Shown here: in pieces, positions 57,101 through 64,000 of the stretch | Position numbering within the stretch: position 1 is the stretch's first letter | How the letters are laid out: the number at the start of each line of letters is the position of its first letter | Assembly: GCA_030248195.1 (NCBI GenBank) | Contig: JASAND010028335.1 | Coordinates: 1-64,000, forward strand | Direction: 5' to 3' | Source: Trissonchulus latispiculum | Taxonomy: Eukaryota > Nematoda > Enoplea > Enoplida > Ironidae | Length of the DNA: 64,000 nt | Translations under genes and position numbers: made by a program | The notes under the pieces: generated by a model | What the model was told of the DNA's origin: nothing | The model's input: the letters and a program-made list of their open reading frames with translations, nothing else | Databases searched by the model: none

Positions 57101-60100
57101 CGGCCATTGGCCGCACCGGCCAACGTACAACACTAAACTTAATTTAAAAAATTCGTTACACCGCTTGGATTATTCAATATGTCAAAATGAGCGAAATTGG
57201 AGAAGGCTAAAGACCAAGAAATGGACCTGTTGACAAGGGCAAACAGGATTAAACTTTGAATTTGCTCGAGTTTGATTACTAGCTAACATCTGAAGTCATT
57301 TGCACCGTGCTGGGGGGGGGCAAATTCCAACAGCCAACCAAATAACAGCCGACGACATTACTCTTGCACGTCTAAACTGCTACAGATACAGGACTGGTTG
57401 AGTCCTGGAATAATCTGACTTGCTTGGGTAAACTGGAGTTGACCTAATTAAATCAGTCACAGTATGCTCCAGTCAGAGCAAACTGTGGCTTGTTCAAATT
57501 TGCCGGTGTTTTCTCTTCTTCTTCATAGTGACCTATACTATTTAAGTACTATATAAACTTTTGCTAATGCTGATATTCATCATATAGGTATAGGAATTTT
57601 ACATTTTCTAGTCGCGAACTATATTATCTACTATCTGCTAAACCTGACTACTATATATTATTACTCTTTTGACTTCAGATGCAGGCACGTACTGCTTGTA
57701 ATAAAAATCTCTAATCAAACATGTTTGAGGCCAGCGATTGTGCAAACGTTAATCAGTTTATGTTGACATCACCATAGTCAGACCGCGTGAGGCTAAATTA
57801 CAATTAAGGAGGGATAGCTGCGGAATACGTTGTGGTGGCGAGGATTCTATCACTATATAATCATGGGATTAGAAGTAGAGGTGGGGCCGGTTCCAATTTT
57901 CAAAACCAGTTCCGGTTCCGGTTCCAGAGTACCGGTTCCGGTTCCCGGTTCCAAGTACAAAATTTGTAGTTGCATGTTCAACATTATTTCACATTTGATG
58001 CAGGTCCCCTGCAAGGCTTGTACAATCAGAATGACAAAGCAAAGCTGTAAAACAATTCGAATAAAGCGATAATAAACAATTGGGTCTTTGGATTTGAAAA
58101 TTTTGGCTTACTTTGAATTAGCTTCGGTACAAATGCTGTTAGGATACACAACATACATTAAAACTTGTCTTTAGTGTGATGATCGAGCAAACTGTTTCGA
58201 CAATCAACGGTGCTATTATATTGGGTATCTAGAGACAGACAGTGCCTTCTGAACAGAATCATGAAAACAACAAACGTTTCATTCAGCAAAGCGTGCTAGA
58301 ATTAAGATACTGGTGATAAAATTTCTCTTATCTTAAAATTTCTTTGACAACAGTATCTGAAGAAGAAAAAAGTTTTCAAAAAATTTTGATGAAGTTAAAA
58401 TATTTAAAAGCTGAAAGCCAAATTGGAAAGAGGAACGTATATATACTAAAATTTGGCGAGGAAATAATATACAGCTGCTTGATTACATTATGTGACCCAC
58501 AAAAATAGCTAACATTACATACTTCTACAGACGTTTCGTTATTTGATCTTTGACCGACTCTCGTCTCAGATCCAGATGCCGTAAAAATATATGGCTTAAA
58601 ATAGGAAAATTACTCAACTTTCAAAGATTTCTAACTAATGTGCTTAATTCTTGCGTCCTGATAGCACCACCTTCTATTTACCAAGTTTTTTGAAAAGATA
58701 TACCCGAAGGTTGCTAATTTACGATTACATCCCAACGCGGTCTAACCTTTTCTTTAATTTTATTTAATTAAGTTTTATTCGGCGCTTTATCGTTCACGTC
58801 TGAACGATAGTGCCCTCCGTGCTTCAATTACAAATTAGAATTGTGGAATAAAAAATTTCAAAAAATCGTTAAAATTAATTTAGACATTTACAAAATTGCA
58901 TTTTGTAGTACACAGAATAAGCTAACAAAATTTGACAAATCTGAAGCATGAAAACTCAAAATTACTAAATTCGAGAAGAAAAGATCTTAGAATAAAACTT
59001 TCCTAATTTTTTAAGCTTGTTCTAATTTAATTTTTATCTAAGCAGAAGCGTTAAGGTCACTAATATTGATTCAAATTAACATTTGAAATTTCTCTTAATA
59101 CCAAGCCTCAGCTTCAGCGAAAGCTGAAACGTGTTTCGATCACCTGAAAAGGGAAAGCGGAAAGTTAGTCTCACCATCAGTGGAAGCTGAAGCTGTGCCG
59201 TTTCCAGTTTGTTTAGGCTCTGCATATTTGTAATTTCAGTTTCAATTCCAATAACTGTTGATTTATTTCATTTTTAGTCTGAAGCTCTTAATTATTATCA
59301 GTTTCATCCTCCACATTTCGGTTTCAGGTCTGAATTTGTTCCGTTTCAGCTTAAACCAGATTTTAAGTTTGAATCTTAAAAAGTCTAGTTTGAAAAAGAT
59401 AATAACAATAAATGTGAATGACAACTCTGTGAATTGCAACTACGAACTACGAAATCCAGCTTTTGGAAATTTTGAAGTTGCAAAAAATTAGTTGAAGCCA
59501 AATTTAAAGCGTGGAACCGGCCGGTTCCAAATTCTACCGGTTCCGGTCCTAACCGGCTCTAGTGGAACCGGCTCCAACTCTAATTAGAAGCTCTCCCTAA
59601 CCATTCGGCCATTGCGAAACATCGCCGTTGGGATTGGCCGATGAAATGGGCGAAGCAGAAGTAGGTTCAAGAACAGCCAGAAGCCCGGATGTATGCTTAC
59701 ATTTTTGGAAAAAAAACAACTATTGTAAAAATGGTTTCTGGTTAGGAAAAAGGTTGCTTTATGTTCCGTAGCAGCTGGAGATGAGCATTTCGGCCCGTCG
59801 GCACGGCCCGGCCGCGGGCCGAAACGGGCCGGATTAACTCTAGAAAATGGTGTAAAATCACTTAAAAGTACATAGCTAAACATTTACGGATTCTGGTTAT
59901 TTTAATAGCAAAATTTGTCATTTCGTAGCAAGTAGCATAATTTAGCCTCTCCATCTTGCATTGAAGCCTTTGAAATAATATTGTTAGTTAAATTTTGGAA
60001 TTTTCTTTTGGCGGGCCGGGCCGGGCCGAAACATTTTGCCAACGGGCCGGGCCCACAGCAACAGTTTGGAGCGGGCCAGGCCGGGCCGAAAAAATCCGAA

Positions 60101-61945
60101 TCATCTCTAGTAACCGCCTTAATTAAGATTGGAATATTTATTAATCTTCTTAATAACGTCTTGATCTGCAGCTGTTGTTAATAGCTGAACGGCGCAAGAT
60201 CTTTTGAAAACAATTCGTGGAATCTATCTGCGACCAAGGTACGCCTATGTAGCTGCACCTAAGTACACCAACGGTTTATATCTACTGTAGCCGTTAACGT
60301 GCACTACGACTACTGCACTGTACCATTACAAATTCTTGTGTGCTTTAGGTTAAACTCATGTCAACATTTACATGCAATATAAAGTGCAATGCTATGCATC
60401 AGTTAGTGACTTAGTTTTATAACATGATCCCTGTATTGCTGTGGTTAGACAATGTTCACTGTTATTGAGTGAGATAACTGTAACAAATCATGCACTCCAC
60501 AAATGTTTATTAATAAAAGAATAGGCAAGGCATTAAGGTAGTACAGGTATAATAGTTTTAGATAATAGTACATATAACACAGAGATCAGTTTATGTTGTA
60601 AACTCTAAACAGGCAGTGAACGCTTCAAGAAACCATGTTTCAAACATTTGGGGAGACGACGAAATTTGACCCAAAAATTTTAACTCTGAATTTCTATAAT
60701 TTTCAGAAGTTTCAAGCAATTTACATATTATGTATTATGGGTAATTTACACAACTAGATAAATCTAGTCTAAACTAACACATGAACGCAGATTAATACAA
60801 GTGAACAAATGAATTACACCGGACTTTAGGAATACAAAGTGCAAATTCATGCAATGGTAGCACTATTAAAATATGTTTGCTATATAATACTGTAAAATAG
60901 ATCAACCAGAACTGATTTATTCATCATATTAACATAAAAAGTATAAAAACTGTGCAATAGCACAGTGTATGGACCATGGACCAATTTCAGTTTCAATTTT
61001 TCTTGATTTTGCACATATATACGTACTTAGAATAATGGTGACAAGACAAGTGATAAAAATATTCAGTTCTGATTTAGCTTTTACATGGACAGATGTCACA
61101 AAAAATGGCAGTAACTGTGGCAGTATCATTGTAATCTTGTGCCAATCTCACTTTAAAATATCACGTTATATCAAGGTCATAAAAGCTGCAACCGATGAAT
61201 GAAAAATTAATAAAAAGATGGACACTCCAAACAGCGATCCGCCATATTAATTTTGTAATAACAATGATTCCAACTCTTCGAGTGCTTTGTGATTTGCATA
61301 GTAACTATTTTAGTATATATACTGCTAGGGATTAGCACGATTTAATTTCAGAGTATTAGGAATAAAGTAAACTTAGCACAATTACGATGATAACGGCAGT
61401 GAATCAGCAATTCGAGTGCAATAAGGACGTAAACAAGACGTTAGACAACTAAATATACATACACATTCAGTTAAAAACTAGAAAAACACGGCAAGAACTA
61501 CAGTAATAATGTACGAGTCCCATCTAAGGACATAGATAGTTAAATGTTTTAATGTTCAATCGTTAGTAGGTATTTAGTTTCAGGCACTATATGGCAAGTT
61601 AACACCGATCGTACTTCCGATGTGTAAGGAAGCATCTGCCTGGAGTCGAATTCCTCTGGCGTGGGCAACGCATCGATAGACTCCAGCGTCTGCGCGATTT
61701 TGCACTCGGATTGTCAGTGTTTGATAATCAAGCTATAAATGCATATGCATAACAAATGGCGAGGAATATAAATACTTATCATGAGCGAGACAAAAGAATA
61801 CCTATATGAATTGCAGCAATGTATTAATTTACTTCTAACTCCCAGTGGATTCGTTTTGCGGTCAAATACATATATTGCTCGTACTCATTCGAAAGGACTC
61901 TAATAGGTATATCTTTCCACAGCGATTTAAAGCCAATTCTCTCAG
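36020..61945 (-). CDS. HSPG2: perlecan (HSPG2/trol/unc-52 type), 3' part: Ig domains and complete domain V
   Basis: A secreted basement-membrane proteoglycan core protein. Nineteen exons from 61732 down to the stop TAA at 36020-36022 join without a phase conflict and code for 1,047 residues: end of an Ig domain, linker, Ig domain, then LG1 - EGF - EGF - LG2 - EGF - EGF - LG3. An extra, less certain exon lies at 61833-61945. This order is diagnostic for perlecan domain V (endorepellin in vertebrates); agrin has a different EGF count and lacks the preceding Ig. In the family, the LG domains bind dystroglycan and integrins. Unusual: a PAN/apple-like exon inside LG2, and an approximately 75-residue Pro/Glu/Thr-rich linker between EGF3 and EGF4. 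The gene continues upstream beyond the window. Most introns are short, but the one between 46487 and 61614 is 15 kb of repeats. Confidence 0.88.
36722..36825 (-). CDS. HSPG2: perlecan LG3 exon
   Basis: Codes for [19 protein letters not shown], the G-x-L-x-V-D strand of a laminin G fold, then [10 protein letters not shown]. Phase 2 in, phase 1 out; donor G|GTAGGC. Confidence 0.85.
36946..37029 (-). CDS. HSPG2: perlecan LG3 exon
   Basis: 84 bp, phase 2-2. Codes for [20 protein letters not shown] and HKITLER, the W/V-H-K-I-x-x-x-R strand of LG domains. Donor G|GTACGT. Confidence 0.85.
37571..37796 (-). CDS. HSPG2: perlecan LG3 first exon
   Basis: Starts in phase 1 after TTTTAG. Codes for [20 protein letters not shown], then [19 protein letters not shown] and [15 protein letters not shown], the classical first half of a laminin G domain. 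Donor AA|GTAAGT. Confidence 0.9.
37830..40110 (-). mobile_element. gypsy-like LTR retrotransposon remnant in a perlecan intron
   Basis: Gag text on the minus strand from an ATG at 40006 ([14 protein letters not shown], a glutamine-rich coiled stretch, a zinc knuckle C-x2-C-x4-H-x4-C near 39305). A protease-end-like segment ([16 protein letters not shown] and [13 protein letters not shown]) follows at about 38170-38290. A primer-binding-site-like CCGAAACCCGGGACC lies just before the gag start. About 33 bp (TTGCCTGTTTTGGAG region) recur at both edges (40065-40100 and 37834-37868), perhaps LTR remains. Most of pol is missing; 38300-38900 is unrelated A/T-rich insert. Confidence 0.6.
39172..40006 (-). 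pseudogene. gag fragment of the gypsy-like remnant
   Basis: Three frames in series cover gag: 40006-39632 (N-terminal, Gln-rich, ending near [11 protein letters not shown]), 39638-39447 ([20 protein letters not shown], a typical gag stretch), and 39471-39172 with the CCHC-type knuckle [13 protein letters not shown]. At least two frame changes, so it is not a working gene. Confidence 0.7.
40563..40910 (-). CDS. HSPG2: perlecan exon: P/E/T-rich linker and EGF4
   Basis: 348 bp, phase 1-1. Finishes EGF3 with GNNCE, then about 75 residues rich in Glu, Pro, Thr and Ser (e.g. [31 protein letters not shown]) that look like a stalk open to O-glycosylation, then EGF4 with [12 protein letters not shown]...[14 protein letters not shown]. 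Vertebrate perlecan has the EGF pair closely spaced here. Confidence 0.88.
41352..41520 (-). CDS. HSPG2: perlecan exon: end of LG2 and EGF3
   Basis: Phase 0 to 1. Codes for the LG2 end up to AITTC, then EGF3 ([29 protein letters not shown]). Joined to the next exon the EGF ends in GNNCE with six Cys, which confirms the junction. Confidence 0.88.
41906..42037 (-). CDS. HSPG2: perlecan LG2 exon
   Basis: 132 bp, phase 0-0. Codes for [19 protein letters not shown] and FKGCIDSVV, the L-x-L-G-G-V-P and G-C-I motifs of laminin G domains. Confidence 0.9.
42659..42786 (-). CDS. HSPG2: perlecan LG2 exon
   Basis: Phase 1 start [16 protein letters not shown], then VTVRISR and GEIQVFGEP: the G-E-W and V-x-R-x-x-x-D-G-x-x-V strands of LG2. 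This is the direct structural continuation of the exon at 43530-43668, not of the PAN exon in between. Confidence 0.88.
43073..43360 (-). CDS. HSPG2: perlecan extra exon: PAN/apple-like module inside LG2
   Basis: 288 bp, phase 1-1, acceptor TTTCAG and donor A|GTAGGT. Codes for about 96 residues with [35 protein letters not shown] and further Cys (QICEPG, KCIRC), the Cys spacing and S/F-x-E-C-x-x-x-C pattern of PAN/apple domains. The frame through the LG2 flanks is kept whether it is included or skipped. Not a usual perlecan part as far as known; may be an alternative exon. Confidence 0.75.
43530..43668 (-). CDS. HSPG2: perlecan LG2 exon
   Basis: Phase 0 to 1. Codes for [20 protein letters not shown] and [20 protein letters not shown], a standard laminin G core. 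Donor GGAG|GTAAGA. Confidence 0.9.
43804..43892 (-). CDS. HSPG2: perlecan LG2 first exon
   Basis: Phase 1 to 0. Codes for [20 protein letters not shown] and PVPSVRTMD, the first strands of LG2. Donor GAT|GTAAGT. Confidence 0.85.
44045..44143 (-). CDS. HSPG2: perlecan EGF2 exon
   Basis: 99 bp, phase 1-1. Codes for [19 protein letters not shown] and [11 protein letters not shown]. With the Cys of EEC from the exon before, this makes six Cys, a full EGF module. Confidence 0.88.
44270..44512 (-). CDS. HSPG2: perlecan exon: end of LG1 and EGF1
   Basis: 243 bp, phase 1-1. Codes for the LG1 end [16 protein letters not shown] ... GNIGMC and EGF1 ([29 protein letters not shown]), then the first Cys of EGF2. 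Confidence 0.9.
44824..44982 (-). CDS. HSPG2: perlecan LG1 exon
   Basis: 159 bp, phase 1-1. Codes for [19 protein letters not shown] and [10 protein letters not shown], i.e. the strand before and the Y-I-G-G-V motif of LG1. Confidence 0.87.
45287..45472 (-). CDS. HSPG2: perlecan LG1 exon
   Basis: 186 bp, phase 1-1. Codes for [31 protein letters not shown] and [18 protein letters not shown], with the typical E-W-H-x-V-x-I of LG domains. Confidence 0.88.
45643..45756 (-). CDS. HSPG2: perlecan LG1 first exon
   Basis: 114 bp, phase 1-1. Codes for [18 protein letters not shown] and [14 protein letters not shown], the start of LG1. Confidence 0.87.
45935..46148 (-). CDS. HSPG2: perlecan Ig domain exon
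   Basis: Phase 0 to 1. Codes for [23 protein letters not shown] and [17 protein letters not shown], a complete I-set Ig with the C, W and Y-x-C landmarks, ending INVTVIVG just before LG1. Confidence 0.9.
46338..46486 (-). CDS. HSPG2: perlecan inter-Ig linker exon
   Basis: 149 bp, phase 1 to 0. Codes for [30 protein letters not shown] and VVTYVGAT, which leads into the Ig exon. Good acceptor (TTTCCAG) and donor (ACA|GTAAGT). Confidence 0.8.
47049..48192 (+). mobile_element. hAT-like MITE with GCGACC words
   Basis: Ends CAGAGTTGGA and TCCAACTCTG, flanked by CACTTATC on both sides (47041-47048, 48193-48200). Next to each end are arrays of GCGACC/CCGCGACCGC words. The middle is A/T-rich and noncoding. 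Confidence 0.87.
48585..48780 (+). repeat. fragment of the foldback family
   Basis: Related to one arm of 20162-20757: GAGTTCAAATATTGCAAGATTTTTG, CGATT/TTCGCAAAGGGAG, AACACGAATC and TTCAGCT...GGCTCAG blocks in the same order. Confidence 0.5.
48885..50473 (+). mobile_element. foldback TIR element, TATA target, CCGTGCAAATT words
   Basis: Ends TGTTACGTGCAAATTGTGTT and its complement, flanked by TATA (48881-48884, 50474-50477). Each arm is over 450 bp and starts with about six inverted CCGTGCAAATTGTAATTTGC words. It shares ends and target with 27396-30890. A hAT-like MITE interrupts the left arm. Confidence 0.85.
49327..49753 (+). mobile_element. hAT-like MITE with GGCCCG words, copy 1
   Basis: Ends TAGAGATGAGCA and TGCTCATCTCTA, flanked by CCTTGCAC on both sides (49319-49326, 49754-49761). 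Dense GGCCCGGCCC words fill both ends; the middle has ATTTTACTAACAATATTG and other A/T text shared with the copy at 59776. Confidence 0.92.
50612..51005 (+). repeat. tandem array, 147-bp unit, about 2.7 copies
   Basis: The block TTGACCACTTTTGA starts at 50681, 50828 (T-ACC variant) and 50975, a steady 147-bp spacing. Units also share CCCAAAATCGCCTAAGTCCC and CAGCCACTTTGGGTA. Confidence 0.9.
51030..51470 (+). repeat. tandem array, about 162-bp unit, about 2.6 copies
   Basis: GGCAAAGTAGAACCAGCCCA recurs with starts near 51040, 51202 and 51365. Units also share ACCGGGAATGAGCTGGGCAC and GAGCCTACTATGGACCTCC. It follows directly on the 147-bp array. The long open frames through it reflect unit length divisible by three. 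Confidence 0.9.
51480..52160. other. repeat-like stretch with GCGCAG words
   Basis: GCGGCGCA-type words near 51698-51740 and CTGCGCAG words near 51985-52030 suggest another word-array element, but its ends could not be set. Confidence 0.4.
52160..52440 (+). repeat. fragment of the foldback family
   Basis: Shares CAAAA-TTCGCAAAACTTAAACGA, GGGGGGACCAAGGG and TTAGCTCACTGTAAGCTAACG with the 20.2-kb element. Confidence 0.5.
53175..53475 (+). repeat. dispersed repeat, copy 1
   Basis: About 300 bp matched by 62465-62760: GACTTTCTCCGATCTCGCTG, CCAAACGGTATATTTTAA, GTTTCACTTTTTTGG-GTAGTG and TTAGAAAGGCCT in the same order. No coding sense seen. Confidence 0.8.
53570..54075 (+). repeat. array of GGATTAAA / TTTAATCC words
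   Basis: About thirty copies of ATTAAA-type words in both orientations within 500 bp, like the subterminal arrays of the other elements here. Element ends not identified. Confidence 0.6.
54908..55163 (+). repeat. two-copy tandem duplication, 128-bp unit
   Basis: The unit starts ATTCCTG-TGGAGCAGGAATG and holds GTATAAAATGAAAACTAAT, GAGTCATTTCTCT and CACAGGGCTAGCTTAGG. The copies differ at only a few bases. It lies directly upstream of a possible core promoter. Confidence 0.92.
55165..55205 (+). promoter_or_regulatory. possible promoter: octamer ATGCAAAT and TATA-like TATTTAAG
   Basis: ATGCAAAT at 55162-55169 (the octamer used in snRNA and histone promoters of some animals) and TATTTAAG at 55183-55190 precede the structured RNA candidate by a spacing suitable for Pol II initiation near 55210-55218. 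Confidence 0.4.
55210..55285 (+). ncRNA. candidate snRNA or spliced-leader RNA
   Basis: Three hairpins and an Sm-type site in 75 bases: CAGTC-TTC-GACTG at 55214-55226, CTAC-ACG-GTAG at 55235-55245 with a G|GTAGC donor-like site, the ATTTTTGA site at 55249-55256 (fits RAU4-6GR), and an 8-bp hairpin GTGTAGCT-TCGG-AGCTACAC at 55263-55282. The order Sm site then terminal hairpin is that of U-snRNAs and SL RNAs. No sequence match to a known snRNA was recognised. Confidence 0.35.
56195..56920 (+). mobile_element. hAT-like MITE with GACCC words
   Basis: Ends CAGAGCAGGAAATGGGTC and GACCCACCCTCCAGCTCAG are imperfect inverted copies. Both sides hold arrays of GACCCGCACCC / TGACCCAC words. The 8-bp flanks (CATATGTA, AGTATATA) match at five positions only. 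Confidence 0.6.
57876..59582 (+). mobile_element. hAT-like element with GGTTCCG words
   Basis: Ends TAGAGGTGGGGCCGG and CCGGCTCCAACTCTA, flanked by ATTAGAAG on both sides (57868-57875, 59583-59590). Arrays of CCGGTTCCGGTTCC lie next to each end. The 1.5-kb middle is A/T-rich with no transposase recognised. Confidence 0.9.
59776..60109 (-). mobile_element. hAT-like MITE with GGCCCG words, copy 2
   Basis: Inverted relative of 49327-49753: same ends (TGGAGATGAGCA, TCATCTCTA), shared TAGCCTCTCCATCTTGCATTG and TAACAATATTG text, GGGCCG words. Flanks GTAGCAGC and GTAACCGC agree at six of eight positions, so it is older. Confidence 0.85.
60110..61600. other. intron or intergenic, nothing recognised
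   Basis: A/T-rich stretch with no clear repeats, element ends or exons on either strand. Confidence 0.45.
61615..61732 (-). CDS. HSPG2: perlecan upstream Ig exon (C-terminal half)
   Basis: Phase 0 start after TTATAG. Codes for [20 protein letters not shown] and [19 protein letters not shown]: the L-T-I, D-A-G-V-Y-x-C landmarks of an Ig fold. The phase-1 end (A|GTACGA, or G|GTGTTA a few bases on) fits the exon at 46486. The donor is weak. Confidence 0.7.
61833..61945 (-). CDS. HSPG2: possible perlecan Ig exon (N-terminal half)
   Basis: An open frame reads [19 protein letters not shown] and [12 protein letters not shown] before a phase-0 donor GAA|GTAAAT, which fits the next exon. The Trp fits strand C of an Ig, but the usual strand-B Cys is absent and the acceptor lies at the edge of a repeat. 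Uncertain. Confidence 0.4.
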
Positions 61946-61949
61946 CTCA

Positions 61950-62110
61950 GGGCCTTTTCAAGAAAGGGTAGGGTAGGATAGAGTAGAGTAGAGTTAAAAT
62001 TAACTCCATGCATTTAAGAAGAGTAAATTTTAATTCTACTCCACCGCTAGCCGCCAGATATGGCAACGCCGAGGCCGTCGCCGCCAGATATGGCAACGCC
62101 GAGGCCGTTC
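61950..62110 (+). repeat. GGGCC-end fragment and 30-bp duplication
   Basis: Begins GGGCCTTTTCAAGAAAGGG with AGAGTAGAGTTAAAATTAACTC words, related to the 27566-30457 element. It is followed by two copies of CCGCCAGATATGGCAACGCC at 62051 and 62081. Confidence 0.65.
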
Positions 62111-62464
62111 TTTTTAAAAAGGAGGAGACGTCATCCGTCGTGACGTCGACCAGGCTTTGACACTCCTTCTGGCAACTTGGTTGAGTTGTTTTGACCAACC
62201 TTACGGGGCCAGTTTCCTGGCTAACACTTTGCACCTTCGGGTGATGATCATCACATTGTGATGTCTAATGCAGCAAACAACAACAACCCTAACTCCAGCT
62301 TCCTTGAAAAAAGGAACTGGCTATGCTGAAAGTTACATAAACATCCTGACTACCACAATATAAGTCAATTTATTAGCAAACGGATGTCATCATATGTAAA
62401 CATAAGTAAATGAATGCTATTAAATTAGATTCATGTTTGAAGAACTTTTGAGAAAGAATATATT

Positions 62465-62760
62465 TAAAAGGGGGTCCTAATTTTGGTCGTTTTCAGACTT
62501 TCTCCGATCTCGCTGATTTTTACATATTTTATGCTCCAAACGGTATATTTTAACTAGTTTTAAAAACTACATTTGCAAGCCGTACGGTTGTTGAGAAATT
62601 TCATCTCAAAGCTGAGGTATCATGTGTTAAACATATGATACTAAAAAGTTTCACTTTTTTGGTGTAGTGTCAAAAAATCCCGAAACTGGGCAATGCTAAC
62701 CAGCCTTCTGGTATCATTAGAAAGGCCTAGATAAAGTCTGTGATCGAAATTTTAACGTCT
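62465..62760 (+). repeat. dispersed repeat, copy 2
   Basis: Same block order as 53175-53475, with small differences throughout. Confidence 0.8.
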
Positions 62761-63185
62761 CCAATTTCAGAGACATATCTAAGAGAAACGTTGATTGAAT
62801 AAACTGAATTGAATTGTTAACACTACCTAAGTCATGAAGATTAGGCACTTTTGTAAAAGTAGAGAAATATCTTTCGACTAAAAAGGACTAGTATATATAA
62901 TTGTTTTAAGCAATAAATCAGTTTATTTATATTATTAGTTTAGAACAATCAGCTTTGCATACACATAACTTCAAAGGTCTTAAAACTAGTGCGGGCTTTC
63001 GCGAGCCCAGAATTTTGCATGAGGGCCGCGGACCGATCCTGTGCGGGCCAAAAATTTAAGAATGTTCCCAGCATGTTTTAAAACATCCACTAAAAATAAA
63101 GCACGCTATGCCGCAGCCAATGAGATCGAACGTGCAAGTTCCTGAGTTCCAAGTTCCTACGTCAGTTCATCATAAGTTTAGCAAG
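62761..63185. other. no gene recognised
   Basis: GCGGGC words near 62993-63050 resemble the word arrays of the hAT-like elements, but no ends could be set. Confidence 0.4.
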
Positions 63186-63707
63186 TGTAACGTAACGCTC
63201 GCGTCGGCCCCCCCATGTTTAACTAATTTTGTTTCAGCAACTTCTAAACGATAGTTTACGCTCTAGTTCATTTTAGTATGTCATTTTTCTCCATTTTTGC
63301 GTCACTCCGTAACATTTAAAACTAAACTTTTCTATTTCCCCGTAGGCTATTTTACAAAGTATATAAAGTACAACATTTCTTAAATTTTCAGTTCTGCAGG
63401 CTGCTCCGTACAAACTTCGTGTCTTCAGCAACGCCCACCATCTGCCTACTAAAGTTATGTGTTAAAGTCAACTGAGGTTCTGCCACTTTTGAAATGTCTT
63501 TCCCCGGGTCTCTTATGTGTTCTGTAGTCTCTGCGGGGACTCCTTGTTAATCCGCAACTCCTGAGGGAGTTCCGTATATTAATAAGTTCATTTGCAGTTC
63601 CGGAGGGAGCTCCGTTTAAGTTAACCAGTATTTCCCGAGGGAAGTCCTATTTCGGCAATAAACTAGTGTAACCTTTCCGTAGGCTGACTCTAGGCTGGTC
63701 TGTTACA
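63186..63707 (+). repeat. 5' LTR of an LTR retrotransposon
   Basis: Starts TGTAAC and ends GTTACA, the short inverted repeat usual for LTRs. It holds an AATAAA signal near 63657 and is followed directly by a primer-binding site and gag. Repeated GGAGGGAGCTCCG-type words lie in its right half. The 3' LTR is outside the window, so the limits are inferred. Confidence 0.65.
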
Positions 63708-63727
63708 TTGGTGTCAGAAGTGGGATC
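63708..63727 (+). other. primer-binding site
   Basis: TTGGTGTCAGAAGTGGGATC directly after the LTR; TGG pairs with a tRNA CCA end. This kind of text after the LTR is common in metazoan gypsy-type elements. The tRNA was not identified. Confidence 0.65.
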
Positions 63728-63751
63728 TCTGCGTCCGATCAGTCAACGTGC

Positions 63752-64000
63752 ATGCAACGGACCCCACCCAGAACTCGGAAGACAACAGCAGCAGCAGCAG
63801 CACCAGCTTCAGCGTCAGCCCAGTCTACCAGACCTACGGATCCACAAGCTGCGAGCAGCGACGCCTCCGTGAATCCACAACCACCACAGCCAACCCAATC
63901 CACAGCAGCAGCAGTGTCTGACACCGCCCAGTCTAAATCTTCCTCGGAAACCCGTCTCTTGTCCCCAGAAGAAATCCAAAACCATCTGCGTCAACAGGCC
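63752..64000 (+). CDS. LTR retrotransposon gag, N-terminal part (runs off the window)
   Basis: ATG at 63752 opens 83 codons without a stop to the window end. N-terminus MQRTPPRTRKTTAAAAA is basic and alanine-rich, followed by a Ser/Pro/Gln-rich low-complexity stretch and RLLSPEEIQNHLRQQA, which looks like the start of a folded gag domain. It lies 45 bp after the primer-binding site, as expected. Confidence 0.65.
   Translation, partial: MQRTPPRTRKTTAAAAAPASASAQSTRPTDPQAASSDASVNPQPPQPTQSTAAAVSDTAQSKSSSETRLLSPEEIQNHLRQQA

Larger units (their letters stand above)
54250..57135 (+). mobile_element. hAT-like composite with TTGGCCG words
   Basis: Left end TAGTGTTGGG and right end CAACACTA are inverted; GTTGGCCG/CGGCCAA words follow on both sides (54320-54365 and 57055-57125). 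Flanks do not match (ACCGTAGT, AACTTAAT), so the unit may be composite. It encloses the 128-bp duplication, the snRNA-like candidate and the GACCC element. Confidence 0.5.
46487..61614 (-). other. HSPG2: 15-kb repeat-filled perlecan intron
   Basis: Inferred from phase agreement between the exons on either side (both phase 1). It contains nearly all elements listed between 47 and 60 kb. No other Ig, LamG or EGF exon was found inside on the minus strand. Confidence 0.55.

Noticed and set aside
61947..62234. 95-residue open frame on the - strand with TASALPYLAA repeats
   Set aside because: The repeat is the 30-bp tandem duplication and the rest is the GGGCC-end repeat.

Overview
The window is animal (metazoan) nuclear DNA. 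It has GT-AG introns, the standard genetic code, two intron-rich genes on opposite strands and a very dense load of transposable elements. The species cannot be named. The gene content (a perlecan-type basement-membrane proteoglycan and an SLC16-type transporter) plus LINE, gypsy-like and Penelope-like fragments and many TIR elements suggests a non-vertebrate animal with a repeat-rich genome. No bacterial features, tRNA genes or CRISPR arrays were seen.

Layout. 1-4.6 kb: repeats only. 4,659-17,937 (+): a nine-exon monocarboxylate transporter-like gene (MFS, about 568 residues). Its introns hold a LINE fragment, several TIR elements and a roughly 540-bp nearly pure purine tract. One exon appears to carry a one-base frameshift in an A run. 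17.9-36.0 kb: repeat-only block, with a 596-bp perfect-style foldback element, TTAA-flanked elements, Penelope-like RT pieces, a SINE-like family, and a LINE RT split by a 3.5-kb TIR element that holds further insertions. 36,020-about 61,945 (-): the 3' half of a perlecan gene (HSPG2/trol/unc-52 type). It was assembled exon by exon with matching intron phases: Ig, Ig, then domain V as LG1-EGF-EGF-LG2-EGF-EGF-LG3 and the stop codon. The gene continues upstream beyond the window. 63,186-64,000 (+): 5' LTR, primer-binding site and start of gag of an LTR retrotransposon that runs off the end.

Main points of interest. (1) The perlecan LG2 domain is split by a phase 1-1, 288-bp exon coding for a PAN/apple-like module; leaving it out would keep the LG2 frame. 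(2) Several hAT-like non-autonomous elements share TIRs of the type YAG-G-TGG and exact 8-bp target duplications, but each has its own dense array of short GC-rich words (GGCCCG, GACCCGG, GGTTCCG, GCGACC and so on) near both ends. (3) Two elements starting TGTTACG sit at TATA target sites; in one case removing the insert restores a LINE RT frame exactly, in the other a hAT insertion is proven by the empty site kept in the opposite arm. (4) A compact snRNA- or spliced-leader-like candidate with Sm-type site and hairpins lies near 55.2 kb. All calls come from reading the sequence; no database search was possible.
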